DNA of 64,000 nucleotides. Source: Streptomyces sp. 6-11-2. GTDB lineage: Bacteria; Actinomycetota; Actinomycetes; Streptomycetales; Streptomycetaceae. The stretch lies in the NCBI RefSeq assembly GCF_006540305.1, contig NZ_BJOR01000001.1, positions 4,526,001 to 4,590,000 on the forward strand. The letters are read 5' to 3'. Below are positions 15,768 to 25,921 of the stretch, one piece after another. The position numbers and the translations under genes are program-made. How positions within the stretch are numbered: the stretch's first letter is position 1; the number at the start of each line of letters is the position of its first letter. The notes beneath the pieces were generated by a model. The model had not been told where the DNA came from. It saw only the letters and a program-made list of their open reading frames with translations, and did not search any database.

Positions 15768-17396
15768 GTGAGACGGCACCACAGCACGACTCCCCGCAGA
15801 ATCCGGATGCCCAGGACGAGCCGGGCCCTGGGCGCGCTGCTGCTCGTGGCGGCCGCCGGAGCCTTCACCGTGGGCGCCGCGCCCGCCGGGAAGGCGGCGC
15901 CCGCAGCGGCCGCGACGCCGCTGGGCCAGGTGGTCCCGGCCCCCGCCTCCGTCCGGGCGGGCGGATCCCCGTACCGCATCACGGCGGGCACCCACATCCG
16001 CGTCGACGGCTCCCGTGGGGCGCGCCAGGTGGGCGAGTACCTCGCGGACGTCCTGCGGCCCTCCACCGGCTACCGCCTGCCGCTGACCACACAGGGCCAG
16101 GGCGGCATTCGGCTGCGGCTGGCCAAGGGGTCGTACGGCGCCGAGGGCTACCGGCTGGACAGCGCGGCGAGCGGGGTGACGATCACCGCCGGAAAGCCGG
16201 CCGGCCTCTTCCACGGTGTGCAGACCCTGCGGCAGCTGCTGCCCCCGGCCGTAGAGAAGAAATCCGTGCAGCCGGGCCCGTGGCTGGTCGCCGGCGGCAC
16301 CATCAAGGACAGCCCGCGCTACGCCTACCGCGGCGCCATGCTCGACGTCTCCCGGCACTTCTTCACCGTCACGCAGGTCAAGCGCTACATCGACGAACTC
16401 GCCCTCTACAAGATCAACAAGCTGCATCTGCACCTGAGCGACGACCAGGGCTGGCGCATCGCCATCGACTCCTGGCCGCGCCTGGCGACCCACGGAGGCT
16501 CCACGCAGGTCGGCGGTGGCGAGGGCGGCCACTACACCAAGGCCGACTACAAGGAGATCGTCCGCTACGCCGCCTCCCGCCATCTGGAGGTCGTGCCCGA
16601 GATCGACATGCCCGGCCACACCAACGCGGCCCTCTCCTCCTACGCGGAGCTGAACTGCGACGGCGTGGCACCGCCGCTGTACACCGGCACCAACGTCGGG
16701 TTCAGCTCGCTGTGCGTGTCCAAGGACGTCACGTACGACTTCGTGGACGACGTCATCCGCGAGCTGGCCGCCCTCACCCCCGGCCGCTACCTGCACATCG
16801 GCGGCGACGAGGCGCACTCCACGAGCCACGACGACTACGTGAAGTTCATGAACCGGGTGCAGCCGATCGTCGCCAAGTACGGCAAGACGGTGATCGGCTG
16901 GCACCAGCTGACCGGCACCACCCCGGCCAAGGGCGCGCTCGCCCAGTACTGGGGCCTGGACTCCACCAGCGCCGCGGAGAAGTCCCAGGTCGCCCAGGCC
17001 GCGCAGAACGGCACCGGGCTGATCCTGTCCCCGGCCGACCGGGTGTACCTCGACATGAAGTACACCAAGGACACCCCGCTCGGACTGGCCTGGGCCGGCT
17101 ACGTCGAGGTGCAGCGGTCCTACGACTGGGACCCGGGCAGCTACCTGCCGGGCGCGCCCGCCTCAGCGGTGCGCGGTGTCGAGGCCCCGCTGTGGTCGGA
17201 GACCCTGTCCACCTCCGCGCACATCGACGCCATGGCCTTCCCCCGGCTGCCCGGCGTCGCCGAACTCGGCTGGTCACCCGCGGCCACGCACGACTGGAAC
17301 ACCTACAGGACGCGCCTGGCGGCCCAGGCGCCGCGCTGGGACGCGCTCGGGATCGGGTACTACCGCTCCCCGCAGGTGCCCTGGCCCGCGCAGTAG
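15768..17396 (+). CDS. Secreted family GH20 beta-N-acetylhexosaminidase
   Basis: Removes terminal GlcNAc/GalNAc from chitobiose and other glycans by substrate-assisted catalysis. The 542-aa precursor has a basic N-terminus and a hydrophobic signal core ALGALLLVAAAGAFTVGA. A GH20b domain (residues ~50-175) precedes the catalytic barrel. The catalytic pair is D347-E348 in HIGGDEAHS; HLHLSDDQGWR and DMPGHTNAAL are also typical. It resembles the S. plicatus enzyme. The GTG start is chosen for the AAGGGAG seven bases upstream. It ends at a strong bidirectional terminator. Exported hydrolysis would supply GlcNAc, the substrate pool linked to glmS next door. Confidence 0.94.
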   Translation: MRRHHSTTPRRIRMPRTSRALGALLLVAAAGAFTVGAAPAGKAAPAAAATPLGQVVPAPASVRAGGSPYRITAGTHIRVDGSRGARQVGEYLADVLRPSTGYRLPLTTQGQGGIRLRLAKGSYGAEGYRLDSAASGVTITAGKPAGLFHGVQTLRQLLPPAVEKKSVQPGPWLVAGGTIKDSPRYAYRGAMLDVSRHFFTVTQVKRYIDELALYKINKLHLHLSDDQGWRIAIDSWPRLATHGGSTQVGGGEGGHYTKADYKEIVRYAASRHLEVVPEIDMPGHTNAALSSYAELNCDGVAPPLYTGTNVGFSSLCVSKDVTYDFVDDVIRELAALTPGRYLHIGGDEAHSTSHDDYVKFMNRVQPIVAKYGKTVIGWHQLTGTTPAKGALAQYWGLDSTSAAEKSQVAQAAQNGTGLILSPADRVYLDMKYTKDTPLGLAWAGYVEVQRSYDWDPGSYLPGAPASAVRGVEAPLWSETLSTSAHIDAMAFPRLPGVAELGWSPAATHDWNTYRTRLAAQAPRWDALGIGYYRSPQVPWPAQ

Positions 17397-17420
17397 GAAC
17401 AGCGGGGGGAACACACGACG

Positions 17421-17457
17421 ACGGGCACCCCGGAGGACCGTACTCCGGGGTGCCCGT
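17421..17457. terminator. Bidirectional terminator between GH20 and desD
   Basis: Perfect 15-bp stem (17421-17435 with 17443-17457), seven-base loop, between convergent genes. Confidence 0.88.
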
Positions 17458-17473
17458 CCGTCCGCGCCGGGGC

Positions 17474-19243
17474 TCACCGCCCCGCGAGGGGGTTCCGCAG
17501 GGTCCCGACCAGCTGGAGCGCCCCGGAGGGGTCCGCGAGGTCCACCATCTGCCGGTTGTCGCGCAGTTGGAGCCGGTTGAGGCAGGACAGCGCGAACTCG
17601 GGGGCGAACAGGTCGTACTGCCGGAACTTCCAGGCGAGTTCGGGCACCGACTCCTGGTACCCGCGGACCGCCTCGGCGACCGTCCGCCAGAAGCCGTCCT
17701 CCTCCAGGATCCCCTCGGTGGCGAGGCCCGCGGCCAGGAAGCGGAAGAAGCAGTCGAAGACGTCCGTGAAGAGGGACAGCAGCTTCTGGTCGTCCGGGAC
17801 CTCCACCCGGATCCGCCGCACCTGGGGCGGCAGCGCGGCGTCCGGGTCCAGCACCGCGATCTCCTCGGCGATGTCCTTGAAGACCGCCCGCCGCACCTCG
17901 CCGTCCTCCAGCACCAGGATCACGTTCTCGCCGTGCGGCATGAACACCAGGTCGTAGGCGTAGAAGCTGTGCAGGAGAGGGGTGAGGTAGGCGCGCAGGT
18001 AGCCGCGCAGCCACTGCCGCGGGGACAGTCCGGAGCGCTCGATCAGGACACCCGCGAAGGACGCGCCCTCGTGATCGACGTGCAGCAGCGAGGCCATGGT
18101 GGCCAGGGACTCGCCCTCCCGCAGCGAGGGCACCGGGCTCTCGCGCCACAGCGCGGCCAGCATCTTCCGGTACGGCGAGTAGCGGTCCGTCGCCTCCTCG
18201 TACTCCAGGTGCCGGTAGCCGACGGCCGCGCGCTCGCGGATGATCGTCAGGCCGGTCGACTTCAGCACCGGGTCGTCGGCGATGAGCTGGGCCAGCCAGT
18301 CGTTGATGGCCGGGGTGGCCTCCATGTAGGCGGCCGACAGTCCGCGCATGAAGCCCATGTTGAGCACGGACAGCGCGGTCTTGACGTAGTGCCGCTGCGG
18401 GTTCGTGCGGTTGAAGAAGGTCCGGATGGACTGCTGGGCCAGGTACTCGTCGTCGCCCTCGCCCAGGCAGACCAGGTGCCGGCGGGCGATCTCGGCGGCG
18501 AAGGTGACGGTGAGCTTGTTCGACCACTGCCAGGGGTGGACGGGGATGAGCAGGTAGTCGGCGGGGTCGAGGCCCTGGCCGGTGAGGCGGGCGTGGAAAC
18601 GCTCGACGGTCTCCGCGCCCAGCTCCTCGCGGAGGAAGGCCTCGTACTCGATGCCGACGCCCGCCGTGAAAGCCGCCCGTGAGCGGTGCGCGGCCAGCCA
18701 CACCAGCCGGACGGGGCTCGCGGTCTCGGGGGCGTACGCCAGGTACTCGTGGCCCCCGAAGCCGAGCCGCCCGTTGTTGGCGACGAAGCAGGGGTGGCCC
18801 TCGGTCATGCCGCTCTCGATCTCCTGGAAGGAGCCCTTCGCCAGCTCGGCCGACGTGACCCGCGGCTTGGCGAGCTTGTAACAGGTGCTCGCCAGGGTGG
18901 AGGAGATCTCCTCCAGGTAGATCGGGAGGATCTCGTCGCTCAGCCCCAGTGACGCCTTGAACTCGATGAAGAAGTCCAGTGCGGCGAGCGGCAGTTCGGT
19001 GCCGTCGCGGTGGCGGGTGATCGAGTCCGGGTCCACCTGCCAGTGGTCGAGGGCGTGGCGGACGGCGGTGAAGCGGTAGCGGGTGAGGCCGTCGTCGGTG
19101 TGGACGGCCCAGTGGTCTCCGTCAGGCCGGGGAGCGAGCAGCCGCTCGTGCGTGAACTCGGCGAGAGCCTTGCGTATGAGCAGGCGGTTGGCGCTCTCCC
19201 AGCGCTCCGGGGAGAGGTGGGACACGGCGTCGGCGAGGGTCAT
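17474..19243 (-). CDS. desD: Desferrioxamine synthetase DesD (NIS synthetase)
   Basis: NRPS-independent siderophore synthetase of 589 aa (IucA/IucC family). It uses ATP to join N-succinyl- or acyl-N-hydroxycadaverine units into desferrioxamine B and E. Adenylation-core signatures are visible: EGHPCFVANNGRLGFG, LIPVHPWQWSNK, SIRTFFNRTNPQRHYVKTAL and a C-terminal FerC-like region (HGENVILVLEDG). Last gene of desABCD; its ATG overlaps the desC stop by 4 bp, so translation is coupled. Controlled by the iron box upstream of desA. Confidence 0.97.
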   Translation of the reverse strand: MTLADAVSHLSPERWESANRLLIRKALAEFTHERLLAPRPDGDHWAVHTDDGLTRYRFTAVRHALDHWQVDPDSITRHRDGTELPLAALDFFIEFKASLGLSDEILPIYLEEISSTLASTCYKLAKPRVTSAELAKGSFQEIESGMTEGHPCFVANNGRLGFGGHEYLAYAPETASPVRLVWLAAHRSRAAFTAGVGIEYEAFLREELGAETVERFHARLTGQGLDPADYLLIPVHPWQWSNKLTVTFAAEIARRHLVCLGEGDDEYLAQQSIRTFFNRTNPQRHYVKTALSVLNMGFMRGLSAAYMEATPAINDWLAQLIADDPVLKSTGLTIIRERAAVGYRHLEYEEATDRYSPYRKMLAALWRESPVPSLREGESLATMASLLHVDHEGASFAGVLIERSGLSPRQWLRGYLRAYLTPLLHSFYAYDLVFMPHGENVILVLEDGEVRRAVFKDIAEEIAVLDPDAALPPQVRRIRVEVPDDQKLLSLFTDVFDCFFRFLAAGLATEGILEEDGFWRTVAEAVRGYQESVPELAWKFRQYDLFAPEFALSCLNRLQLRDNRQMVDLADPSGALQLVGTLRNPLAGR

Positions 19244-19770
19244 GCCGTCACCCCCGTCGCCGCGGTGAACTGCTCCCGGGTGCAGAAGCTCAGCAACGCC
19301 GTCTTCTCGGGTTTGCCGATCTCGCGCTCCGGCACGAACCCGACGGCCGTGTTCAGTCTCTGCACGGCCTTGTTCCGCACGTCGGGCTCCACCACGACCC
19401 GGCGCGTCGCCGGATCCTCGAACAGGTGCCGCAGCACGGCGGTGAGCACGGCCCGCGTGAACCCGTGCACCGGCGTGTCGGTCGGCGCGACCAGGAAGTG
19501 CATGCCGACGTCGCCCGGTTCCGGCTCGTACAGCCCCACCAGCTCGCGATGGGCCGGGTCGTACCTCTCCATCAGGAAGGCGGGCTCGCCGTCGTGCAGG
19601 CCGAGGAAGGCGTTGTGGTGGCGGTCGGCTGCGATCTCCATGTAGGCGCGCTCGACGTCCGTGAGTTTCGCGTCCTGCATCATCCAGAACGCCGCCTTGG
19701 GATGGGTGACCCAGCCGTGCAGCAGCTCGGCGTCCTTCAGCGGGTCGAGCGGACGGATCGTGAAGGTCAT
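19240..19770 (-). CDS. desC: Acyl-CoA:N-hydroxycadaverine acyltransferase DesC
   Basis: GNAT-type acyltransferase of 176 aa that N-acylates hydroxycadaverine with succinyl-, acetyl- or other acyl-CoA. It resembles the RhbD/IucB siderophore branch: [32 protein letters not shown], and the CoA-binding helix region [33 protein letters not shown] overlaps at both ends (with desB and desD) show tight coupling. Acyl choice decides which ferrioxamine is made. Confidence 0.96.
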   Translation of the reverse strand: MTFTIRPLDPLKDAELLHGWVTHPKAAFWMMQDAKLTDVERAYMEIAADRHHNAFLGLHDGEPAFLMERYDPAHRELVGLYEPEPGDVGMHFLVAPTDTPVHGFTRAVLTAVLRHLFEDPATRRVVVEPDVRNKAVQRLNTAVGFVPEREIGKPEKTALLSFCTREQFTAATGVTA

Positions 19771-21077
19771 ACGGCGAACTCCTGGAAAGCGATGGTCTTC
19801 TCGACCGGGTAGTGCTCGGTGCCGAGCAGCTCGCGGATGATGCAGCTGTTGCGGTACGCGCCCATGCCCAGGTCGGGACTGGTGACGCTGTGGGCGTGCA
19901 CGCCGGCGTTCTGGAGGAAGACGCCCCGGCCGGTGACGTCGATCGCGTAGTTGCGGCCGATGTCGTGGTTGCCGCGGGAGTCGTAGCGCAGCCGGTCCCG
20001 GATCGGCTTCAGGAACTCCGGTTCGGCGTACCGGTAGCCGGTGGCCAGGACCAGGCCCTCGGAACGCAGCTCGAAGTCCTTCCCCTGCTCCTCCTGGCGG
20101 AAGGTGAGGGTGTACGCGCCGTCGTGGTGGGTCGCGCCGGTGAGCGCGGAGTTGGTGAGCAGGCGGGTGGGGACCGGGCCGCCGAGGTTCTTCTGGTAGA
20201 GCAGGTCGAAGATGTCGTCGATCAGGGTGCCGTCGATGCCCTTGAACAGGCCCTTCTGTTGCTCGGTGAGGCGGTAGCGGGTCTCCTCCGGCAGCGCGTG
20301 GTAGTAGTCGATGTACTCCGGGGAGGTCATCTCCAGCGTGAGCTTGGTGTACTCCAGCGGGAAGAAGCGCGGGGAGCGGGTGACCCAGGTCAGCCGGTAG
20401 CCGTGGGCGTCGATCTCACCGAGCAGGTCGTAGTAGATCTCGGCGGCGGACTGGCCGCTGCCCACCAGCGTGATCGACTCCTTGCGCTGGAGCGCCGCCT
20501 TGTGCTCCAGATAGCGGGAGTTGTGCAGGTGGTCGCCGGGCAGGTCGCGGCAGGCCTCGGGAAGGTACGGGGGTGTGCCCGTGCCGAGCACCAGCCGGCG
20601 GGTGCGGTAGGCGGCTCCGGTGTGCGTCCGCACGGTGTACAGCTCGTCGCCGTCGTCGTACGTCACCTCGGTGACCGTCGTGCCGAAGCGGACGCTGCTC
20701 AGCCGGGACGCCGCCCAGCGGCAGTAGTCGTCGTACTCGACGCGCAGCGGGTAGAAGTTCTCCCGGATGTAGAACGAGTACAGGCGGCCCTTCTCCTTCA
20801 GGTAGTTGAGGAAGGAGAACGGGGAGGTCGGGTCGGCCAGGGTGACCAGGTCCGACATGAACGGGGTCTGGAGGTGGGCGCCGTCGAGGAACATTCCCGA
20901 GTGCCACTCGAAGTCGGGCTTGGACTCCAGGAAGACGCCGTTCAGTTCGGCGATCGGCTCGGTGAGGCAGGCCAGGCCGAGGTTGAAGGGGCCCAGGCCG
21001 ATGCCCACGAAGTCGTAGGCGGTCCGGGGCTGTTCCGGGACCTCGGGAGCTTCGGTCGCTTCAGGACGCGCGGTCAA
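19767..21077 (-). CDS. desB: Cadaverine N-monooxygenase DesB
   Basis: FAD/NADPH-dependent N-hydroxylase of 436 aa (IucD/lysine monooxygenase family) that converts cadaverine to N-hydroxycadaverine. The FAD motif [13 protein letters not shown] lies at residues ~24-36, an NADPH motif [14 protein letters not shown] mid-protein, and the late ATGYRY motif near the C-terminus. No signal peptide. Its start overlaps the end of desA by 17 bp and it ends in an ATGA overlap with desC. Confidence 0.97.
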   Translation of the reverse strand: MTARPEATEAPEVPEQPRTAYDFVGIGLGPFNLGLACLTEPIAELNGVFLESKPDFEWHSGMFLDGAHLQTPFMSDLVTLADPTSPFSFLNYLKEKGRLYSFYIRENFYPLRVEYDDYCRWAASRLSSVRFGTTVTEVTYDDGDELYTVRTHTGAAYRTRRLVLGTGTPPYLPEACRDLPGDHLHNSRYLEHKAALQRKESITLVGSGQSAAEIYYDLLGEIDAHGYRLTWVTRSPRFFPLEYTKLTLEMTSPEYIDYYHALPEETRYRLTEQQKGLFKGIDGTLIDDIFDLLYQKNLGGPVPTRLLTNSALTGATHHDGAYTLTFRQEEQGKDFELRSEGLVLATGYRYAEPEFLKPIRDRLRYDSRGNHDIGRNYAIDVTGRGVFLQNAGVHAHSVTSPDLGMGAYRNSCIIRELLGTEHYPVEKTIAFQEFAV

Positions 21078-22503
21078 GGGACTCTCCCAGGTACTGCTCG
21101 GCGTGGCCGGCGATCAGGTCGAGGACGGCGGTGAGGTCGCCGGTGGTGGTCTCGGGGTTGAGCAGGGTGAACTTCAGGTAGTGGCGGCCGGCGACCTTGG
21201 TGCCCGCGACGGCCGCGGCGCCGGAGGCGAACAGGGCCTTGCGGGCGTAGAGGTTGGCGCGGTCGATCTCGGCCGGGTCGGTGACGGCCGCCGGGATGTA
21301 GCGGAAGACCAGGGTGGACAGCGCCGGCTCGACGACGACGTCGAAGCGCGGGTCGGAGGCGAGCAGTTTCCAGCCCGCGGCGGCCAGGTCGCACACCTCG
21401 TCGAAGAGCTGTCCGACGCCGTCGGCGCCCATCACGCGCAGGGTCATCCACAGTTTGAGGGCGTCGAAGCGGCGGGTGGTCTGGAGGGACTTGTCGACCT
21501 GGTTGGGGATGCGCTCGGTCACCGCGCGACGCGGGTTGAGGTAGTCCGCGTGATAGGTGGCGTGCCGCAGGACCGAGGCGTCACGGACCAGCACGGCGGA
21601 GGAACTCACCGGCTGGAAGAAGGACTTGTGGTAGTCGACGGTGACCGAGTCGGCGCGTTCGATGCCGGCGAGCAGGTCGCGCCGGGTGGGGGAGACCAGC
21701 AGGCCGCAGCCGTACGCCGCGTCGACGTGCAGCCAGGTGCCGAACTGCTCGCACAGTTCCGCGATCTCGGGCAGCGGGTCGACGGAGCCGAAGTCGGTGG
21801 TGCCGGCGGTGGCGACCACGGCCATCGGGACCAGCCCGTCGCGGCGGCAGCGCTCCAGCTCGTGGGCGAGCGCGAGGGTCTGCATGCGCTGGTCGTGGTC
21901 GACGGGGACACAGACCACCGAATCGGGGCCCAGGCCCAGCAGTCGGGCTGACTTCCGCACGCTGAAGTGGCTTGCCTCGGAGGTGAGGATCCGCAGTTTG
22001 GAGACGGCGTCGCTCTTGGCCTCCTCACGGGCCAGCAGCAGCGCCTGGAGGTTGGACTGGGTGCCGCCGGAGGTGAACACGCCGTCGGCGTCGGGGCCGA
22101 GGCCGACGCGGGCGGCCGTCCAGTCGATGAGCTTGCGCTCGATCAGGGTGCCGCCCGCCGACTGGTCCCAGGTGTCGAGGGAGGAGTTGACGGCGGACAG
22201 GATGGCCTCGCCGAGCACCGCCGGGATGACGACCGGGCAGTTGAGGTGGGCGAGGTAGCGGGGGTGGTGGAAGTAGACGGCGTCCTGGAGGTAGACCTCC
22301 TCCAGCTCGTCGAGGGCCGCCGTGGTGTCGTTCAGGGGCCGGTCGAGGTCGATCCGCTCGATGCGGGGGGCGAGGGCGTCGGCGGTCACGCCCGTGAACG
22401 GCCGGTCGGTGGTGGCCAGTCGGGCGGCCACCCGCTCCACTCCTTCTTTCACGGACCGGCGGTAGTGCTCCGCGGTCAGGTCATTGAGCAGGTGTGAGCG
22501 CAT
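21061..22503 (-). CDS. desA: Lysine decarboxylase DesA (PLP-dependent)
   Basis: Group II PLP decarboxylase of 480 aa that makes cadaverine, the first step of desferrioxamine synthesis. The Schiff-base lysine is in [13 protein letters not shown], and [14 protein letters not shown] carries the cofactor-binding Asp. The start [13 protein letters not shown] is preceded by GGAGGA; a longer frame lacks similarity. First gene of desABCD, with an iron box 74 bp upstream. Confidence 0.97.
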   Translation of the reverse strand: MRSHLLNDLTAEHYRRSVKEGVERVAARLATTDRPFTGVTADALAPRIERIDLDRPLNDTTAALDELEEVYLQDAVYFHHPRYLAHLNCPVVIPAVLGEAILSAVNSSLDTWDQSAGGTLIERKLIDWTAARVGLGPDADGVFTSGGTQSNLQALLLAREEAKSDAVSKLRILTSEASHFSVRKSARLLGLGPDSVVCVPVDHDQRMQTLALAHELERCRRDGLVPMAVVATAGTTDFGSVDPLPEIAELCEQFGTWLHVDAAYGCGLLVSPTRRDLLAGIERADSVTVDYHKSFFQPVSSSAVLVRDASVLRHATYHADYLNPRRAVTERIPNQVDKSLQTTRRFDALKLWMTLRVMGADGVGQLFDEVCDLAAAGWKLLASDPRFDVVVEPALSTLVFRYIPAAVTDPAEIDRANLYARKALFASGAAAVAGTKVAGRHYLKFTLLNPETTTGDLTAVLDLIAGHAEQYLGESLDRAS

Positions 22504-22576
22504 GTGGGGGGTCCTCCGGTGGGTGGGGACGGTCCGAGCGGGACGGGAAAGCGGCGCCGTTCGTGCGCAACTCAAC

Positions 22577-22595
22577 TTAGGTTAGCCTAACCTAA
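22577..22595. promoter_or_regulatory. Iron box (DmdR/DtxR operator) upstream of desA
   Basis: TTAGGTTAGCCTAACCTAA closely matches the Streptomyces iron box. The symmetry extends to 22572-22600 with only the central base unpaired. DmdR1-Fe(II) binding here would repress desABCD when iron is sufficient. Confidence 0.95.
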
Positions 22596-22633
22596 GTTGA
22601 TCTAGGTCGAACGCTGCCCCGCCGTGACCGGTG

Positions 22634-23497
22634 TCACTCCTGCGCGCGCAACTGCTCCTCGCTCAGACCGTGCCGCCAGTAGCCCACGAAGGTGACGCGG
22701 CGCCGGTCGGTCCCGCGCTCGCCGACGAAGTGCCGGCGTAGCGCCCGGACGCACCCGGACTCGCCCGCGAGCCAGACGTAGGGCCGCGCGCCGGCCGGGA
22801 ACCGGATGCCGCGCAGGGCGTCGAGCGCCATCGGGGGCCCCTCCGGGCGGCCCGGCTCGCGCACCAGCCAGGTGACCTCGGCGTCGGCGTCGGTCACCAC
22901 GTCCTGGATGTCGCCCATGTGCCCCACCTCCAGCCACGCGCGCACCCGCGTGCCGGCCGGCAGGGACTCCAGGATCGCGGTCGCCGCGGGCACGGCGGTC
23001 TCGTCGCCCCACATCACCACCAGATCGGTGTCCTCGGGCGGGCGGAAGCGGATCGCCCGGTTGTCCGCGACCGCCGGACCGAGCAGCAGGACGCGGTCGC
23101 CCGGAGTGGCACGGGCGGCCCAGCGGGAGGCGGGGCCGGCGGGCACCGCGGCGCCGGGCTCCATGCCGTGCAGGGCGAAGTCGATGTCGATCTCGTCGGG
23201 CCCGTCGGGTCCGCGGCGCAGGGACCGCAGGGTGTACGAGCGCATCACCGCCCGTACGTCGTCGGGGAGGTCGCGCCAGCCCTGCCACCACCCGTCCCCG
23301 AGTTCGAGCGGCACCACCGGCTCGGACTGGCCCGGGTGCGGCAGGAACAGGGAGAGGGACTGGTCGAGTCCATCGGAGTGGAAGGCGTGCAGGTCGGGCC
23401 CGGCGAAGGTGACCCGGACGAGAGACGGGCCGAGCCGCCTCGTCCGTACGACCTGGAGGGAGAAGAAGCGGAACGGGGCGGCCACGGCCGTCGTCAT
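22634..23497 (-). CDS. desF: Siderophore-interacting protein (ferric-siderophore reductase family)
   Basis: Flavin-dependent reductase of the SIP/ViuB family, 287 aa, thought to release iron from imported ferrioxamine in the cytoplasm. The FAD-binding motif is MRSYTLRSLR; the C-terminal SIP domain contains VVMWGDETAVPAATAIL and YVWLAGESGCVRALRRH with FVGYWRHGLSEEQLR at the end. It lies between desE and desA on the same strand, 73 bp after desE, so it may be read from the desE promoter. The symbol follows S. coelicolor usage as I recall it. Confidence 0.9.
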   Translation of the reverse strand: MTTAVAAPFRFFSLQVVRTRRLGPSLVRVTFAGPDLHAFHSDGLDQSLSLFLPHPGQSEPVVPLELGDGWWQGWRDLPDDVRAVMRSYTLRSLRRGPDGPDEIDIDFALHGMEPGAAVPAGPASRWAARATPGDRVLLLGPAVADNRAIRFRPPEDTDLVVMWGDETAVPAATAILESLPAGTRVRAWLEVGHMGDIQDVVTDADAEVTWLVREPGRPEGPPMALDALRGIRFPAGARPYVWLAGESGCVRALRRHFVGERGTDRRRVTFVGYWRHGLSEEQLRAQE

Positions 23498-23570
23498 GGG
23501 TGCTCCTGAGTCATCGTCAGGGTGCTTGGGTGTGGGGGGTGGTGGTGCGTGCCCGGGGGCGCGGGTCGAG

Positions 23571-24620
23571 TCAGGCGACCTTCTTCGCCGTCTCGATGGC
23601 CTTCGCGAGGTCCTCGAGCAGCGGGGCGCACTTGTCGTACGACAGGATCGGCTCGGGGTTGCGGGCGATGACCTGCTTCGCCTTGACCGCGGGCAGCTTC
23701 TTCCAGGTGCCCTGGGTGATGTCGGCGGGCTGGATCGCCGAGGTGCGGTTGTCCATCATGATGATGTCCGCCGCGTACTTGTTGGCGTTCTCCCAGCTCA
23801 GGGACTCGTACCAGCCGCCGCCCTGCTTCTTGGCGCTCTCCGGGGGCTCGACGAAGTTCACGCCGAGGGCCTTGAAGTACTCCAGGTCGACGGAGAGGTT
23901 GGTGCCGGAGACGTAGAACAGGTCCTGGCTCGCGGAGCCCGCCAGCACCTTGATGTCCGGCTTCGACCGGGCGGCGGCGCGCAGCCGGACGGCCGCGTCC
24001 TCGAACCGCTTCCTGGCCTGCTTCACCTTGTCGCCGGTGACGTCCGCGCCGAGCGACTCGGCCAGCGCGAGCATGCGCTCCAGCGGCTCCGTCAGCTGCC
24101 GGTCGTAGACGGAGATCCCCACGGTGGGGGCGCCGACGGCGAGGATCTTCTTCTTCGACTCCTCCGGGACGTACCAGAGGGTGCCCGCGTCGTCGAACAT
24201 GGTGGAGACGAGCAGGTCGGGGGCGAGGGACGCGTACTTCTCGATGTTGAACTGGCCCCACTCGTTGCCGAGCACCGTCACCTTGCTGACGTCCATGTCG
24301 CCGGCCTGCACATCGGCCTTGCCGTCCTTGGTCGTCGTCGGGCCGAAGACGCCCTCGACCCGGACGCCGTAGTCGTGCAGCGCGGCGGCGACCCCGACGA
24401 AGGCGACGATCCGCGAGGGGGCCTTGTCGGTCTTCACGGTCTGCTTGCGGTCGTCCTTGAAGGCCCAGGGGCCGGACGCGCCGGTCGCCGCATTGCCGCC
24501 CGAGCCGCCGCCTTTCGCGTCGCCGTCACCACAGGCTGCGAGTACGGCACCGAGACCGAGGGCGCCGCCCGCGGCGAGGATGCCGCGGCGGGAGAGATGA
24601 GTGGCACGGGCGTTGGGCAT
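23571..24620 (-). CDS. desE: Ferrioxamine-binding lipoprotein DesE
   Basis: ABC-transporter substrate-binding lipoprotein of 349 aa (FecB/TroA helical-backbone fold) that captures ferrioxamines at the cell surface. The signal peptide has a twin-arginine-like SRRGIL and a lipobox ending at Cys30 (AVLAAC), followed by a Gly/Ser linker. Core motifs include PSRIVAFVGVAAALHDYGV and MMDNRTSAIQ. No permease or ATPase genes are adjacent, so it must use components encoded elsewhere. An iron box precedes it. Confidence 0.95.
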   Translation of the reverse strand: MPNARATHLSRRGILAAGGALGLGAVLAACGDGDAKGGGSGGNAATGASGPWAFKDDRKQTVKTDKAPSRIVAFVGVAAALHDYGVRVEGVFGPTTTKDGKADVQAGDMDVSKVTVLGNEWGQFNIEKYASLAPDLLVSTMFDDAGTLWYVPEESKKKILAVGAPTVGISVYDRQLTEPLERMLALAESLGADVTGDKVKQARKRFEDAAVRLRAAARSKPDIKVLAGSASQDLFYVSGTNLSVDLEYFKALGVNFVEPPESAKKQGGGWYESLSWENANKYAADIIMMDNRTSAIQPADITQGTWKKLPAVKAKQVIARNPEPILSYDKCAPLLEDLAKAIETAKKVA

Positions 24621-24671
24621 GGGTGTGACTGCTTTCGAACGGGGCGGAGCGCCCGCCGGACAGGTTCGAAG

Positions 24672-24690
24672 GTAGGTTAGCCTAACCTCA
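24672..24690. promoter_or_regulatory. Iron box upstream of desE
   Basis: GTAGGTTAGCCTAACCTCA keeps the full core AGGTTAGCCTAACCT of the desA site, but its outer bases differ. Predicted DmdR operator for desE and possibly desF. Confidence 0.92.
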
Positions 24691-24754
24691 GTTCCTGTCC
24701 AGGGGGCGGGTCGTCACGTCCGTGCCGGTCGGCGGCCCGTGCGCTGCCGGGGCG

Positions 24755-25915
24755 TCAGCTCGTCAGGCCCAGCTCCCTCGCGATCAGCATCCGCTGCACC
24801 TCGCTCGTGCCCTCGCCGATCTCGAGGATCTTGGAGTCGCGCCACATACGGGCCACCGGATACTCGTTCATGAAGCCGTAGCCGCCGTGGACCTGGGTGG
24901 CGTCGCGGGCGTTGTCGACGGCGATCGTCGAGGAGTAGAGCTTGGCGAGCGCGGCCTCCTTCTTGAAGGGCTCGCCGGCCACCAGCCGGTAGGCGGCGTC
25001 GCGCCAGGCCAGGCGGGAGGTGTGGGCCTTCATCTCCATGTCGGCGATCTTGAACTGGATGGCCTGGTTGGAGCCGATGGGCTTGCCGAAGGCGTGCCGC
25101 TCCTTGGCGTACTTCACCGACTCGTCCACACAGCCCTGGGCCAGCCCGGTCGCCAGCGCCGCGATGGCGATCCGGCCCTCGTCGAGGATCCGCAGGAACT
25201 GCGCGTAGCCGCGGCCCTCCTCGCCCAGCAGGTTCGCCGCCGGCACCCGGACGTCGGCGAAGGACAGCTCACGGGTGTCGGACGCGTTCCAGCCGACCTT
25301 CGAGTAGGCGGGTGCCACCGTGAAGCCGGGCGTGCCGGAGGGGACGATGATCGCGGAGATCTGCGGGCGCCCGTCGGGCTTGTGGCCGGTCACCGCGGTC
25401 ACGGTCACCAACCCGGTGATGTCCGTGCCCGAGTTGGTGATGAAGCACTTGGTGCCGTTGATCACCCACTCGTTGGTGTCCGGGTCCAGCCGGGCCGTCG
25501 TACGCGTCGCGCCCGCGTCCGAACCGCCGTCCGGCTCGGTGAGGCCGAAGGCGCCCAGCATCTCGCCGGAGCACAGCCGCGGCAGCCACTCGCGCTTCTG
25601 CTCCTCGGTGCCGAAGAGGTGGATCGGCATGGCGCCGAGCGAGACTCCGGCCTCCAGCGTGATGGCGACCGAGGAGTCCACCCGGGCCAGCTCCTCCAGC
25701 GCGATGCCCAGCGCCAGGTAGTCGCCGCCCATGCCGCCGTACTCCTCCGGGAACGGCAGCCCGAACAGGCCCATGCGGCCCATCTCCCGGACGATCTCGT
25801 ACGGGAACTCGTGCCGCTCGTAGAAGTCGCCGATCTTCGGGGCGACGACGTCGTGGGCGAACTGCTCCACCGTACGGCGGAGTTCCTCCAGCTCGGGGGA
25901 GAGACGGTGGTTCAT
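24755..25915 (-). CDS. acdH: Acyl-CoA dehydrogenase, branched/short chain type (AcdH-like)
   Basis: FAD-dependent acyl-CoA dehydrogenase of 386 aa. The substrate-binding loop GAFGLTEPDGGSDAGATRT and the C-terminal signature QVHGGYGFMNEYPVARMWRD are present. The catalytic Glu is expected in EIGEGTSE, as in short-chain enzymes. As last gene of a carboxylase/HMG-CoA lyase cluster it most likely oxidises isovaleryl-CoA or related branched acyl-CoAs from leucine/valine breakdown. It starts six bases after the HMG-CoA lyase stop. The symbol rests on synteny with S. coelicolor acdH from memory. Confidence 0.9.
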   Translation of the reverse strand: MNHRLSPELEELRRTVEQFAHDVVAPKIGDFYERHEFPYEIVREMGRMGLFGLPFPEEYGGMGGDYLALGIALEELARVDSSVAITLEAGVSLGAMPIHLFGTEEQKREWLPRLCSGEMLGAFGLTEPDGGSDAGATRTTARLDPDTNEWVINGTKCFITNSGTDITGLVTVTAVTGHKPDGRPQISAIIVPSGTPGFTVAPAYSKVGWNASDTRELSFADVRVPAANLLGEEGRGYAQFLRILDEGRIAIAALATGLAQGCVDESVKYAKERHAFGKPIGSNQAIQFKIADMEMKAHTSRLAWRDAAYRLVAGEPFKKEAALAKLYSSTIAVDNARDATQVHGGYGFMNEYPVARMWRDSKILEIGEGTSEVQRMLIARELGLTS

Positions 25916-25921
25916 CGTCGA

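Noticed and set aside
17474..24620. des locus as a novel biosynthetic cluster
   Set aside because: All genes match the well-described desferrioxamine pathway, including order and iron boxes.
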